From Bipolaris cookei (taxonomy: Eukaryota > Ascomycota > Dothideomycetes > Pleosporales > Pleosporaceae): a stretch of 64,000 nucleotides of DNA. Made by a program: the position numbers and the translations under genes. This document shows, piece by piece, positions 42,804 through 55,828 of the stretch (positions within the stretch are counted from its first letter, which is position 1; each line of letters starts with the position of its first letter). The notes beneath the pieces were generated by a model. The model was not told the DNA's origin, searched no databases, and saw only the letters and a program-made list of their open reading frames with translations. The stretch covers positions 359,754-423,753 of the forward strand of contig NRSV01000023.1 of NCBI GenBank assembly GCA_002286855.1, in the 5' to 3' direction.

Positions 42804-45800
42804 ATGGGTGTTCCCGCCATGTTTCGCTGGCTCAGCCAGAAATACCCCAAGATCGTATCAAGTGTGCAAGAGGAACTGCCCAAGAAAGTCGGTGATGCCG
42901 TCATCCCCGTAGACCGTACTGGACCCAACCCCAACGGTGAGGAGTTCGACAACCTGTACCTCGACATGAACGGCATTGTGCATCCATGCTCGCATCCCGA
43001 AGACAAGCCTGCGCCCAAGACTGAGGCTGACATGATGCTTGCCATTTTCGAGTACACTGATCGCGTCCTCGGTATGGTGCGTCCCCGTAAGCTGCTCTAC
43101 ATGGCCGTCGATGGTGTTGCCCCCCGTGCCAAAATGAACCAGCAGCGATCGCGTCGTTTCCGATCAGCCAGAGAAGCAAAGGAAAAGGACGACGAGCGTG
43201 CAGAGTTTCAGAAGATGCTCAACTCACAAAAAGCCAGCCGTGGAGAGGATATTCATAGTCTCAAAGAGGTCGTTGAAAAGACCTGGGACTCTAATGCAAT
43301 CACCCCTGGTACACCCTTCATGCATCTTCTTGCCGAGAGTCTTCAATACTGGTGTGCGTACAAGTTCACAACCGACCCTTCGTGGAAGGACATGAAAGTC
43401 ATCATTTCAGATGCATCTGTGCCTGGTGAAGGAGAACACAAAATCATGAACTTCATTCGCTCTCAACGCGCTATGCCTACACATGACCCCAATACCTCGC
43501 ACGTCATCTACGGCTTGGATGCCGACTTGATCATGCTGAGTCTTGCCACTCATGAGCCTTACTTTCGTGTTCTCAGAGAAGACGTCTTCTTCGACTCTGG
43601 TAAGGACAAGGTCTGCACCCGCTGTGGGCGTAAAGGTCATATCCGAACCAACTGTGAATTCCCTGATGATGGCAAGAAGCTCACTGAAGAAGAAGCTGAT
43701 GCAGAATGGGCCACGTCTGAGCACCAGCTCAAGCCCTTCATCTGGCTGCACACCAACATCCTGCGAGAGTATTTGGCTGTTGAAATGGACACGCCCAAGC
43801 GCAAATTCAAGTATGACTTGGAGCGTTCACTCGATGATTGGGTCTTTATGTGTTTCTTTGTTGGTAACGATTTCTTACCACATTTGCCTAGTCTTGAAAT
43901 TCGCGATCAGGGTATCGATCTGCTCATTAGCATCTGGCGAGATCTTGCTGCTGATATGGATGACTATGTGACCAAGGATGGATTCCCTGACATGCGCCGC
44001 GTGCAGCAGATTCTCTCGGCTCTTGCCACCCGAGAGGCTGGCATCTTCAAGAAGCGTAAGGAAGTCCAAGACCGCCAGGCAGCTAACAGGGCTCGACGTG
44101 AAGCCCACAATAACGCCAATAAACGCCAACGAACCGACGAAAACGGCCTTTCAGCCCCAGGATTTAAGCGTGCAAAGGAGACAACAGACACCTACACAAG
44201 TGCAGGTATCGTATTCTTTGATCCCAAGCAGGCCCAGTCAAAGGAGGTACGCGATGTTCACAAAGACATTATGCATACTCGGGATTCCCAAGCCAACAAA
44301 AGCGCGGCTGCCAAGCTCAAGGAGCTGATGAAGGCCAAGGCTGAGGGCACCTCTATCCTGGAGCCTGAGTCGGCCCCAGCGTCTGAGCCAGCTTCCGAAT
44401 CCGCTTCTGGTGCTGAGACACCTGTCCACCTTGGAAAGCGTAAGGCAGATGACATAGAGGACCTCGACAACGGGACGCCTGGGCGCACCACGCCAGTCAT
44501 TCCCGAATCTCCAACCCAAGCTACCGAGCCCAAGAAAAACGACGATGGCACTCCAGAGGATACTATCAAGCTCTGGGAAGAAGGCTACGAAGAGCGTTAC
44601 TACGAGCAAAAGTTTGGTGTTGCACCCAACGACATTGCCTTCCGCAACAAAGTCGCACGCCAGTATGCTGAAGGTCTCTGCTGGGTGTTGGCCTACTATA
44701 TGCAAGGCTGCCCTTCGTGGACATGGTACTTCCCTCACCATTATGCCCCATTTGCTGCCGACTTTGTTGGTCTTGAAGACATGGATCCTCGCAAGCTATT
44801 CGAGAAGGGCAAGCCTTTCCATCCATACGAGCAATTGATGGGTGTCTTGCCTGCCGCATCCAACCATGCCATCCCTGAACCGTTCCGTGTACTCATGGAA
44901 GACCCGAACAGCTCCATTGTCGACTTCTACCCCGAGGATTTTCCCATCGACCTCAATGGCAAAAAGTTCGCCTGGCAAGGTGTCGCCGTCTTGCCATTCA
45001 TTGACGAGAAGCGACTGCTTGCCGCCATGGCCACGAAGTACCCTGAGCTGTCAGACGATGAGAGGAAGCGAAACGAATTTGGAAAGGAGACACTCATGTT
45101 CTCACAAGAATGTAGCCTTTTTGATGACGTAGAAAAGGCTCTGTATCGCAAGGGCCAGCAAAAGTACAGGATCGATCCCGCTAAGAGTCGAGCGCTCCAT
45201 GGAGACGTTGAGCCGCACGACTTGTTTGTTATGGACAGTCAACTTGTGCCACCATTTGACGCCGACGGCGTAACAGACTTTGAAATCACCCAGGATCGTT
45301 CAATGAGGTATGTCACGGTAAATGTACATTTTTAAAGCCAGCCACTAATCATACACAGAGTATACTATGAAATGCCAACCGTGACCTCCGCTCGGGCACA
45401 CAAGTCTGTTCTGCTCGACGGTGTCAAGCTCCCCAAACCAGCCCTAAGTCCTGGTGAGGCCGAATCGGTACGTCGCTCCAATGAGCGTGGTGGCTTCCGT
45501 GGCCGCGGCCGTGGAGGAGGTGGTGGTCGGGGAGGCTACAATGATCGCCGCGGTAACGATAACAACCGCAACGACTACCAGAATGGCGGTGGACGAGGAG
45601 GTTACCAGAATGGCCGTGGAGGTGGCAACTGGGATAACAACAACAGAGGTGGGTACGGGGGCGGCCAAGCTGGCGGCTACCCACCACCACCTCCCAACTT
45701 TGCGCCTCCATTCCCCGGCGGCAACTTCCCTCCTCTACCTGGCACGAACTTCCTACCTCCCCCACCCCCAGGTTGGGTTCCTCCACCCGGCGTAGGCGGC

Positions 45801-46175
45801 TGGCAAGGCGGTGCTCCTCCCTACGGCGCTCCACCCGTCCCACCACCCGCTAGCCAACGGCCCGCCTGGATGGCCAACTCAAACCAGCAACACGGCGCAC
45901 CGCCACCTCGCCAGGCCCCAAACAATAGCTCCCTCCGCGACGAACGCTTCTACCGGCCCGCCGACGAGATCCTCGGGCGCAGCGCACCCGGAAGCGGGGG
46001 ATATCAAAACAACAACAACCCTTACAGTGATCGTCCACCCAGAGACGATAGAGGAAATCGTAGTGGCAGGGGTGGAAGAAGTGGACATCGCGGTGGTGGA
46101 GGAGGAGGAGGAGGTGGTGGTGGTGGTGGATACCAGGGTAATCGCAATTCGTACAACTCGAATGATTATCGTTGA
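42804..46175 (+). CDS. RAT1: 5'-3' exoribonuclease 2 (XRN2/Rat1)
   Basis: Exons are 42804-45307 and 45359-46175 (51-nt intron), giving 1,106 residues. This nuclear 5'-3' exonuclease acts in torpedo transcription termination and rRNA/snoRNA processing. The catalytic XRN_N domain is clear: MGVPAMFRWLSQKYPK, DMNGIVHPCSHPED, DGVAPRAKMNQQRSRRFR, SDASVPGEGEHKIMNF, YGLDADLIMLSLATHEP and FVGNDFLPHLPSLEI, containing the acidic metal-binding residues. A CCHC zinc knuckle (CTRCGRKGHIRTNC, about 270-283) marks it as Rat1 rather than Xrn1. The second exon encodes the conserved VYYEMP end of the catalytic fold and then a long Arg/Gly, Asn, Pro and Gly-rich tail of about 250 residues. Confidence 0.97.
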
Positions 46176-46578
46176 TGGAGGTTGATGGAGGAATGTTATG
46201 CTAGATGAGACATTTTTTGTATGATTAGGGATTTGATATCCGTTAAATTTATGGGCTGATTGGTGTTTGAGAAAGGAATTGTGCTTGTGCTTCTGTGCTG
46301 ATGAACTTGATGAGCTTGAGAATACGATTAGGCTTGATACGCTGGGTATGAGAAGAGGTTAGGACGCGGATATGAAGTTAAGTTCAGAATGGTTGCTTGA
46401 TGTTTCGTACAGTAAGTTCTCACAGAGATAGTTTGATCCCCACATGGCCAAAATAGTTCATAAATCCATGATACCATTCATACGCAATGAACATCCTTAG
46501 CTATACGTGACAAGTATATGAAAAAATAGTAGAAAAAACGCCAACATCCATGCATATCTCAACTCACAAGGACGCCAT
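46176..46578. other. Convergent intergenic region RAT1 / TRM4
   Basis: This 403-bp stretch holds the 3' ends of two convergent genes. No gene or repeat is seen. Confidence 0.5.
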
Positions 46579-49158
46579 CTACGCATCCTCATCCATTTTC
46601 ACATCCTCATCCTCCACCGCATCAAGACTGACACCCCCTTCTGCCTCATCACTCCCATTTGCCTCCTCAGCCGCCTCCTCCGCCTCCTTAGCCTGCATTT
46701 CCGCCTTCGCCTTGTCAGCAACATGATTAATAATTTCGGTGTCCTTCTCATTAAACAACCGCAGCAACATAGCCTTACGATCATCCTTATCAACCATAAG
46801 ATTCGCACTACCAGGATGTCTCCAAAGAGGCAGTACCATCCGGAACGGAATGCCTTGTTCGTCGTCCTTCTCCACGCGAACAAAGCAGCATCCCACATCC
46901 ATTTTCTGGAGCTGTTCGCCGACCTCGCCGAGGCCCGTGTCGCCTTCTTTGGGGAGCTTAGGGAACATTTCGCGGATGAGCTGGTGGAGCGTTTCCTTCT
47001 TTTCTAGCTTGACGATGCGCTTTTTGGCCCAGGGCTCGAGGATACGGATTCCTTCGTTTTGGAGGCGCCATGGGGCTTGTGTGCGGTCTAGATCCTTGAT
47101 CTTGTGTGCGACGAACATGACTACGCCACAGTGTATGAATTTCATGCCGCGGTCTTTGTTCTGCGAGATGATGGTTTTTGCAAAGGCAGAGGTGTAGTAG
47201 ATTTTGTTGAGGGAGAGACCCTCCTTGTTCTTCACCATGAAGCGGTCGCGCGGGAAGCGCTCGTCGATACCGAAGAAGTCCAAGATGGAGGCGATGGTCG
47301 CATCATCAGAAGAAAGATACTCAAAGTACTCTTTGGCCTGGTTCTGGTTCTCAGGCTTAAGACTGGCCCCTTTGGAAACCACGGATTGAGCGTTTGAGCC
47401 GTTTGAAGCAGACTCAGTGGCTGGGGCTGATGCAACGCCATTCTCCGCAACATCATCGGTCTTGACCTTCTTCAGCGCTTCAGTATCTTCGGGCTCTTCC
47501 AGCTTGCGCTTGAGAGGGGCCGAATTATCAGAAGCGTCATCTGCGGTATCTATCTTTGTGCCGTCCGCTTCAATGACATTCTCCGCTGGTGTCGGAACAG
47601 AAGAGTCGGTTGTCGTCTCAGCTTGTGCCCTATCGCCCTTGTTGAGGGTCTCTGGGCTTTGTATTTGCGCAATCTTGATATCATCCAATTTCTCGAGAAT
47701 AGCAATGAAGAAGCCACCAGTGTCCTGCAAATGTGGGTAGACACGTATGCAGTGCTCAAGAGGGATGCGCTCTTGCTCGGACTTGGCAATAGGAGGGAAG
47801 CAGCTGGGAGTGACCTTGGTAGAGAACTGGCGTTCAGGCTCCTCAGTCTCGTACTTGGCCCTTGCTTTCTGGTATGCCTCCCAGTTGGTGAACATGTGAG
47901 CGGTCTTTTCTCCACCCGCAGTCACAGATGACGTGTCGAGGACCTTCCATGAGTTGAGACCCGGCTTGCGCTTGAGGTTCGGTAGGTGGTCTGAGCAGTC
48001 GACGAGTTTGACCTTGGCGTTTCCACCACAGGCCTCGATAGCTGCCGCAACGACAGCCTCATTTTCCACAGGGTTCATACTGCAGGTAGAGTATACCATA
48101 CGACCGCCCTTCTTCAACATTTGTAGACCTCTGAACAAGATGCGCAGCTGGAGACCATGCAGACCAAGGCCGTCCTTAGGTGTCCACTTCTGCCATACAT
48201 TGGGGTTCTTGCGAGCTGTACCGTCGCCAGAACAGGGCACGTCGGCCAAGATTCTGTCGTACTTCAGGTACTGCTTCTTGCCACCCTGGCTGGGTAACTC
48301 AATAGAAGGGAATATCGATGCATCGTGTTGCGTCACGATCAAGTTCGGGAAGTTGAGTCGCTTGACCTGGTGGACCAACATGCCGGCGCGCTTGTAGTCA
48401 GAATCGTTGGCAATGAGCAGACCTGTCGAGCGTCCATCGTCGCTGTAGTCGCCATCTGCACTGAGATCCACAGACTCGCCACTCGCTACCCGCTGGACCC
48501 TCTCCTCCTCGTCACCATGAATCATCTCAGCTAGCTGCGCCGACTTGCTACCTGGTGCTGCGCACATGTCGAGAACCACCATACCCGGCTTCACATCGAG
48601 AAAGTGTGGTGGGATCATACTGACGACCTCTTGTCGGCTGATGTTTCCCGAGGCGGCTTCGGCAACGAGGAATTTCTGGAAATCGGCAAAAGGCGCATGT
48701 CGTCGAATGATCTTCTTGTGCGTCTTCATGTGCCATACAAGCTCGTCAGGAAAGGCCGCTACTGGTTCTGGAGGCGAGACTGGCTTGCCTTCGAAATTCT
48801 TGGACGCAATCGCTGGAACATATCGCTGCTTGAAGATCTCACGCACAGCGAGAGCATCAGACTTTGTACCAGTAAAGCGGAAGCTGTTGGGCAAGTCTGC
48901 TTGGAGAGCTTTCCACATTTCCTCAAATTCCGCTTCATCCAGGAAGCCTCCCATGCGATAGTAGCTCTCAAAGAGCTCATTCTTGCGCTCAATCGTAGAC
49001 CATGGCTCAGTGCGAGTATCTCGTCCTCCACCGCCGCCGCCGCGTCCACCTTTGTTCTTGCCGCGGAATGGTTTGCGACCGCCGCCCTAGATTAGGTTAG
49101 TGAAATTTTCTATGTGGTTTATGCTGTGAAAACTTACGCGACCTCCTCCTCGTCCCAT
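46579..49158 (-). CDS. TRM4: tRNA (cytosine-5)-methyltransferase, NSUN2/Trm4 family
   Basis: Predicted exons are 49158-49138 (seven codons) and 49086-46579, giving 842 residues. The enzyme makes m5C in tRNAs from SAM. The N-terminus is Gly/Arg-rich (GRKPFRGKNKGGRGGGG). The SAM domain shows motif I VLDMCAAPGSKSAQL, motif IV DVPCSGDGTARKN (Cys about 294) and motif VI STCSMNPVENEAVV (catalytic Cys about 343), the two-cysteine arrangement of the RNA m5C family. The C-terminal half is longer than the core fold, with an acidic insertion (about 470-590) and a highly acidic last 40 residues. It converges on RAT1 and shares a 240-bp promoter with RPL7. Confidence 0.94.
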
Positions 49159-49398
49159 TGCTAGGTATATAAATATGTAGAGCCTGAATTTGGCGACCTT
49201 GCAGCAATTGTCGCAAGTTGGTAGCTCTCAGGAAAATGTCGAAGGCGGCGAAGAGTGGACCAATGGAGCGGGGCATTAGCGCGGCTCAATTTCTTGGCGC
49301 GTTCATTAGCGTCCGCACATGAATTTCGATTCCCCCAGCCGAACTTTGTTTCTTCAGCGTCTCGACAACACCAAGGCAGCCCACTAACCACCAGCAAA
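49159..49398. promoter_or_regulatory. Divergent promoter region TRM4 / RPL7
   Basis: Only 240 bp separate the two start codons, which point away from each other. Both genes serve translation, so co-regulation is plausible but is inference. Confidence 0.55.
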
Positions 49399-50311
49399 AT
49401 GGCCCGCACTTCGTGAGTTCAATGCCATTTCAGTCTCGTCGTAATGCTAATTGTGCTCCAGCGTTCCCACCCACAATGACATCGCCGTCCCCGAGTCGGT
49501 GCTCAAGAAGCAAAAGGCTCATCAGAAAGCCACCGACTCCCAGGCTGCGGAGCTGAAGAAGAAGCGTGAGGTATAAAATCTCCCAGAACCTGCTTAAGCA
49601 GATAGGAGTAGCACAGTTGGCTAAGATTTCCTTAGGCCAACAAGCAGAAGCGCGAGGTCATCAAGGAGAGGGCCGCCAAGTACAACCAGGAGTACGTCAA
49701 GGCTGAGAGGGACATCATCGAGGCCAAGAGGGCCGCGAAGCGCGACAACTCTTTCTACGTCCCTGCTGAGGCCAAGCTCGCCTTTGTCGTCCGTATCAAG
49801 GGGTGCGTAAAATTTTCGCAAAACGACTAGTCGCATGCTAATTCCTGGTAGTATCAACAAGATTGACCCCAAGAAGCGCAAGACTCTCCAGCTCCTCCGT
49901 CTCCTCCAGATCAACAACGGTGTCTTCGTCAAGCTCACCAAGGCCACTTCTGAGATGCTGAAGATTGTCGAGCCCTTCGTCACCTACGGATACCCCAACC
50001 TCAAGACTGTCCGTGAGCTTGTCTACAAGCGTGGTTACGGAAAGGTCAACAAGCAGCGCCTGCCCATCACCGACAACGCCCTCATCGAGGAGAATCTCGG
50101 CAAGTACGGCATCACCTGCATTGAGGATATCATCCACGAGCTCTACACCGTCGGCCCCAACTTCAAGGCCGTCTCCAACTTCCTCTGGCCCTTCAAGCTC
50201 TCCTCCCCTACTGGTGGTTTCCGCACCCGCAAGTTCAAGCACTTCATCGAGGGTGGTGACCTTGGTAACCGTGAGGAGTTCATCAACCAGCTCGTTAGGC
50301 AGATGAACTAA
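49399..50311 (+). CDS. RPL7: 60S ribosomal protein L7 (uL30)
   Basis: Four exons are predicted: 49399-49412, 49462-49570, 49636-49802 and 49852-50311, joined in phase to give 249 residues, the usual length. The first exon encodes only four residues plus two bases (MART + TC), a typical ribosomal gene layout. The N-terminal extension is Lys-rich (SVLKKQKAHQKA, KERAAKYNQEY). The uL30 fold begins at FVVRIKGINKIDPKKRKTLQLLRL and includes TYGYPNLKTVRELVYKRG and ENLGKYGITCIEDIIHE, ending GNREEFINQLVRQMN. It is part of the large subunit near 5S rRNA. No non-consensus residues are seen. Confidence 0.96.
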
Positions 50312-50496
50312 GTTGTTGTGCTTTTGTTCATTGGGGGAAGTAACGGTTAGCTTCGAGACGATACCATGAAGATTACGATCAGTGGTCGCCCATTTCTCGA
50401 AAGAGGATGGAGGGCAGGCCGAGCCACATGCTCTGGTTAGCTTAGACAAGTCTTCTGCATGTCAGCTGAAGAAGGAATTCAAAAGTTTATTCCATT

Positions 50497-51097
50497 CAAG
50501 CTGTGTACGATATATGCTGTTTGGGAATTTAGTGTCTAGTGTGTGATGGTTGACTATATATTCTATGTGTCCGAACCTTAATCAGGTACTGAGGTACTAG
50601 CCACGTGACTCCGGATCTACGCGGATACCTGTGCACAAGGCTCAGGAGTACATCAATCCCTTTCCCTTCGAAAGGAGAATAGAGATAGCAATGAACCATA
50701 GTTACTTGCCACCCCTACTCACCCGCACGCTGTGTACACCGTGCAACTAGCTGTATTGACTTAGACATCTTGCTAACGCCAAGCACCGGCTAGGCANCAA
50801 GCTGTGTACGATATATGCTGTTTGGGAATTTAGTGTCTAGTGTGTGATGGTTGACTATATATTCTATGTGTCCGAACCTTAATCAGGTACTGAGGTACTA
50901 GCCACGTGACTCCGGATCTACGCGGATACCTGTGCACAGGGCTCAGGAGTACATCAATCCCTTTCCCTTCAAAAGGAGAATAGAGATAGCAATGAACCAT
51001 AGTTACTTGCCACCCCTACTCACCCGCACGCTGTGTACACCGTGCAACTAGCTGTATTGACTTAGACATCTTGCTAACGCCAAGCACCGGCTAGGCA
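50497..51097. repeat. 300-bp direct duplication around a single N
   Basis: Positions 50497-50796 and 50798-51097 are the same 300 bp, in the same orientation, with only two differences that I could see (A/G near 50638/50939 and G/A near 50671/50972). The single ambiguous base N at 50797 lies exactly between them. Neither copy has coding capacity or terminal repeats. The simplest reading is that two contigs with overlapping ends were joined without merging. Confidence 0.85.
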
Positions 51098-52208
51098 ATA
51101 GAGTCCATTCAACACTATATGAAATTCTTTTCATTCTTCTTCCTCGCTCAATTCGTCTTGGCTTGTGCTCTTCAAATGTTAGACTGGACGCAAACAACTT
51201 GGATGACACTTCGAGGATGAGCTCGGTATATACGGTTGTGTAGCTGTGTGCTTTGATGGGAGAAGACTCAATGACTAGAGAATAAATACGAACCAATAAA
51301 AGCACCATGGAATGAAAAAATATGCTATCCTGGTCTTGTGTTGAGAAAAGTAATGTACGATTAAAGTTTCCATACCTGAAAACAAGTCATTGACAAACAA
51401 TGTTACTTTTTCTACAAGCCAGCCCAAGAGGTGAAAAAAAATCACTATATACCATTTATCTCCCTTACTTGGGCGGCGGTTGTACAAGTCAAACTGCCGA
51501 ACCAACGTTATACACATGAAAAAAAGGGGGGGAGGGGGAGCAGACACCCAAGATCCCCATCCAAAACCAGATAGGATAGGATAGACAGATTTCTCATTTT
51601 GCCCGTTTTGAAAGTCCGCAAGCTAATTTACATGTCGGATTTCGTTGATTATTGGATTTCAGCTTAATACGCCAATCACACCGCCATTAACATGGGTAGC
51701 TAGTGACTATAGGAAGCAAAGGAGAAAAAGTCAAATGGGAAAAAGAAGGTTGTTTTTGTCGGAGACCGCCGGGATCCGCAGGGTAAAGGGGGAAAGACGA
51801 GGCTGGAGTGTAAGTAACCCCCACGGTCTCCTGTTCCCCGCCACCCCCCCCCCCCCCTCCCCCCCCCGCTTCACAGCGTCCCTCTGGCCCCAAACCCCCA
51901 GTTCCCCCCTTTTCCCCCCCCCCCCTTCAACCCCAGTTTCACCGCCTACCCGGCCCCCATGCTTCCTTGTCCGTTTAAACCTAGTCCGTCGTCCCCCCTA
52001 CACAACCCCCCACGCCAAAACAACAGCATCGACAGACGAGTATGCTCTAGAATGAAGAGCATGGTAGTTCGCATCACACCATACAATTGCCAAAAAAAGA
52101 GGGAGGAGGGGGGGATGAGACATCATGCTCGCAGCAGCTGAACGCACAAAAACTAAGTTCAAAAAAAACGTCATATTGACTCTGATCTTACACGTACATA
52201 TGCGTATC
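51098..52208. other. Intergenic region with long C-rich tract
   Basis: This 1.1-kb stretch has no supported gene. A heavily C-rich stretch occupies about 51841-51927 on the plus strand, with several C runs of 7-14. Confidence 0.5.
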
Positions 52209-55200
52209 CTACCCACCAGTTCCACCGGGGCCTAGAATAGAACAAAACGTTAGCACTAAGTCAAGACCGCACTGCTTTGACTTTCTCATCGGTGTAGAAC
52301 ATCAGACCCCGCTCCCCCTTCATACAAATCCTTTACCCAAGAAAATCTAAGGTCAAAAAAATAAAGCGGGAACTTACCAAAGAAAAACCCATCAAAAAGA
52401 TCCAACCCATTCCCATCACTCCAATCATGTGTCCCATCACCAAATCCCATGCCAAAGCCTATACCTACATCTTGCATTCCGCTCATAGCATCTGCACCGC
52501 CTCCTGTACCTGCTCCTACTCCGCTACCTTGTAAAGGAAAACTCTCGAGAAAGTCGAGGTCGGAGAAGCCTGCGAGGTCGGGGTAAGAAGAGTTTAGGTT
52601 TTGGGAGAAGGGGGGGTAGGCGACTTGGGAGGGGACTTGGTAGGGGGAGGGTATTGGGGGGTTTGCAGGGGGTGTGGTGGAGAAGGTGTTAGTAGTAGTG
52701 GATTGTTGGGTTGGGCTTTGGGGGTAGAAGGGGGTTTGTTGCTGCTGCTGCTGCTGTTGGGGAGAAGGATGACGGAGTTGGGGGGAAATTTTGAGGTCGG
52801 CGGTAAAAGGTTGTTGGAGTTGTTGTTTTAGCAGCGGTGGTGGGGGCCGCATGGCGTTTACCTGGTTGCTGACGCGGCTGAAGGAGCGTTTGTCTGTTTC
52901 GTCGTCGGAGAAGAGGTCCTTGAGGTTCATGTCGAAGCGCGGTATTGGGCGCCGTTGCTGTGGCTGCTGTGACTGCTGTGGCTGCTGTGACTGTTGCTGA
53001 TGCTGGCGTTGCTGGCCGAAGAACCCCGCTGCGTCTCCTGCACCGTAACCCTGCATGTCAGTGTCAGACCTCGTATCTGCATCTGCAGACGAGTGGGCTT
53101 TGCTTGGCGAACTTTGTAAATGATAGTGTTGATGAAGCTGCGGCATGGAGCGCAGGGCCTGGGGTCCGAAACCAGTCGTTGACATGCACATCTGAATCGT
53201 CGCCTTACTCATTCGGTCAAATGCGTCGCGACACGCTTCTGCAGGCGGGCATTTGTCGATCAAATCACCCAAGACGGATGTGGCGGCTAGGACGGTAAAG
53301 TCGACGTCGTCAAGTGACTGCAGTGGTCAGCTAGATTAGACTATACGCATATACCCTGTATGACGGGCATATTACACCGACGTACCAATAAGCTCCGTAC
53401 ATGGACACTATGCCATACTGCGTATAGAAAGGAGATGCCTGAAACTTGTTAGCATACTGCTGGCAATAAACCCAAAATGCACTTACCCGCCATGAAGAGG
53501 TGATGCGTAGCAAGGAACGTGTAATTGACTAGATGTACCCGATGCAGCTGTCGATAGAGTTTGAGCACTTTCTGCCCAGCTTCAGCTACCTTGAGAAAGA
53601 CCAAATCTTCGTCCTCTCTCTCTTCAAGGCTGCTCATGGATGGACTTCCCATGTCTGAGCCAGTATTGCCAAGTTCGTCCTGTAGACCAGATGGCACCAC
53701 CAGGCTCTGCCGGTACAGCATGATAAGTGCTTGCCAATAATTGAGTTCCAAGAAGAGGGGGGAAAATTGCACGCCAGCATCTTGTTGCGTAGGCGCAGAA
53801 TCCTTCCATTCCAACAGCCGCCTGTCGACATCGACGCGCCAGGCCCGGAATGACTCAAAGTTGACCAGGAATGGGGAGGGCAGCTTGGTATGCATAAACT
53901 CGTTTTGTCTATTTGCACCACTCGCTCTTGCCTGTTGTGCCTGTCTGTGCTGCAGGACCTGCAAGATTTCAGACTGCAGTAGTCTCAGCCGGAAATAATG
54001 ATAAGCTACAATCTTGTATGTTGGCTTTTCTTGGTGAGGCGGCGGCGTCAGAAATCCCTCCTTGGTAATATAGCGGTCATCGAGCAGTGAGGGGAACTCT
54101 GTAGTTACAATCTGATCTGTGATACCCTACCCAATTGTTAGCTCTTGAATATTTGATTGCGTGTCAGGAGACCGGAAAAGAGCCAAGACCAAGCCACTAC
54201 TACTGTTTCAGGATTCCCACAAACACAATATAGAAAAAAAGCGTACTTACGAATGGTCTGCCAACGCATGTGCTCACAAGCCTGTCAAGAGAGTAAACGC
54301 ACCACCACAATCGTCTCCGCAAGTCTCTAACCCACTGCCTACGACCTCGTTCTTTAGCATCGATCTTTGAGGTATTGGCACTGCTGGTAGCCGTTGCACT
54401 GCCGTTACCTTGAGTCTTGGAGGTCGAATTCCCAGCAGTCGGTTCTTCCGACGCTGCACCATCAATACCCACACCATCCTCGTAATGTAACCCTAAATCG
54501 ACACCAAGACGGACAGCAACGCCGACGATATACCACAGACCCGGGGCCACGGGTCTGAGAAGTGCAAAGCCTGCAAGAAGTAGCACAGCTTGCAGTTCCT
54601 CAAGCCCACCGCCGAAGCCGTCGGGCCGGTCCGCAGCAGGGGACGAGCCCAGAAAGTTTTCCAGATGCACAATGGCGGAAGCATGGTACTCTTCGGGATG
54701 ATGCTGGTGGCCTGCAAGTCGCCGCTTCTTACTACTCGGTGGTGATGATCGTGACTTGGTTGGGAAACGGCCATGGTCCGACGTCGGCGAGCCCTCAGAG
54801 TCGGAACTGCCCAGTATGATACCGGCGCCTATGGCAAAGACAATGTTGAGCATGTACGATTCTCGCGAGGTGCGATTCCGCTCCCCCGAGGCGTACACGC
54901 GCTCAAACAGCTCCATGAACTCGCCACGATGCAGAATCGGAATCTGCGGATTGGCGTGCTCAAAGTACAGCTCAACCAGACGCGATCCGAGCTCTCGGTC
55001 AGGAAAGGGTGCCTGCCGGATGGTAGGCTTAGTCTGTAGACCAAAGAACGAGTCGCGCATCGAGGTGCCGCTATCGACAATGCTGCTCGGCACCTTGCCT
55101 CCGCGGTTGCTTCCGCGCTCAGAGGGGGAGCCCGATACTGAGCTCTTAACGGCAGCAAACACTACTCTTGCAAAAGATATGCCGGAGGTTGAGCCTAGGT

Positions 55201-55828
55201 ACCGCGGGTCACTTGCGCCTTGCACCGAGACCATTCCAATGTTTGACACAAGCTTTGTCAGCTTCTCGCGATCATACTTGTCGCTCTCCTCCTTAACCTG
55301 GGCGGGTGTCGGCTTGGTAGTGCCATTGCGAGGTGGCGGCGCAGCAGCAGCAGTGGACACGGGCTTTGACGAAGAAGATGCGCTGGGCGCAAATGCTGGG
55401 TTGAAGTCTTCTGCTTCCTGGAATGCAATTGAATGCTCTTGCAGTAGTGTCTCGAGGTATGCGACGCGGGTTTCAAGGTAGTAGACATAGCTATCGCACT
55501 CGTCAGCGTTTGAGCCGAGGCCAATGCAGAAGGAAGGCTTCAGCCCGTGTGTGATTTCGTACCTGCGTGGAATTTCACGCTTGGTGATGGGATCATAGCC
55601 CACGCACTTGACGCTGGCCTTATCGCATGAAGCGCACGAGGGAAGGCGTTGGTCGCATCTGTTCTTGCGGAGCCTGCAGCGGTTGCACGCGCTCACATTG
55701 CGGAACGAGCTCGCGGACGAAGGCGCGGCAGGCGATGCGGGCTTCACTGTGGACACAGAGGAGTCCGAGGGCGAGGGCCTATCGCCGTCATGAGAGGACT
55801 CCTCCAAAGAGCGCTTGAGACCACTCAT
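52209..55828 (-). CDS. Zn2Cys6 transcription factor with fungal-specific domain
   Basis: Five exons (55828-54251, 54126-53487, 53438-53386, 53317-52378, 52231-52209) join in phase to give 1,077 residues. The frame extends to TTG upstream but the first ATG is at 55828. The zinc cluster has six Cys at 48, 51, 58, 65, 68 and 75 (CNRCRLRKNRC ... PSCASC ... KC), followed by a linker (YDPITKREIPRRYE) and a short coiled coil (YYLETRVAYLETLLQE). The middle is a fungal transcription factor (MHR) domain, including LVELYFEHANPQIPILHRGEF, LVSTCVGRPFGITD and FLATHHLFMAG. The C-terminal third is Gln/Pro-rich with an eight-Gln run and ends in an aromatic FDGFFFG motif. The short last exon adds GPGGTGG. Targets are unknown. 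Confidence 0.88.

Noticed and set aside
49838..50449. 203-codon minus-strand frame
   Set aside because: Antisense of RPL7 with no recognisable domain.
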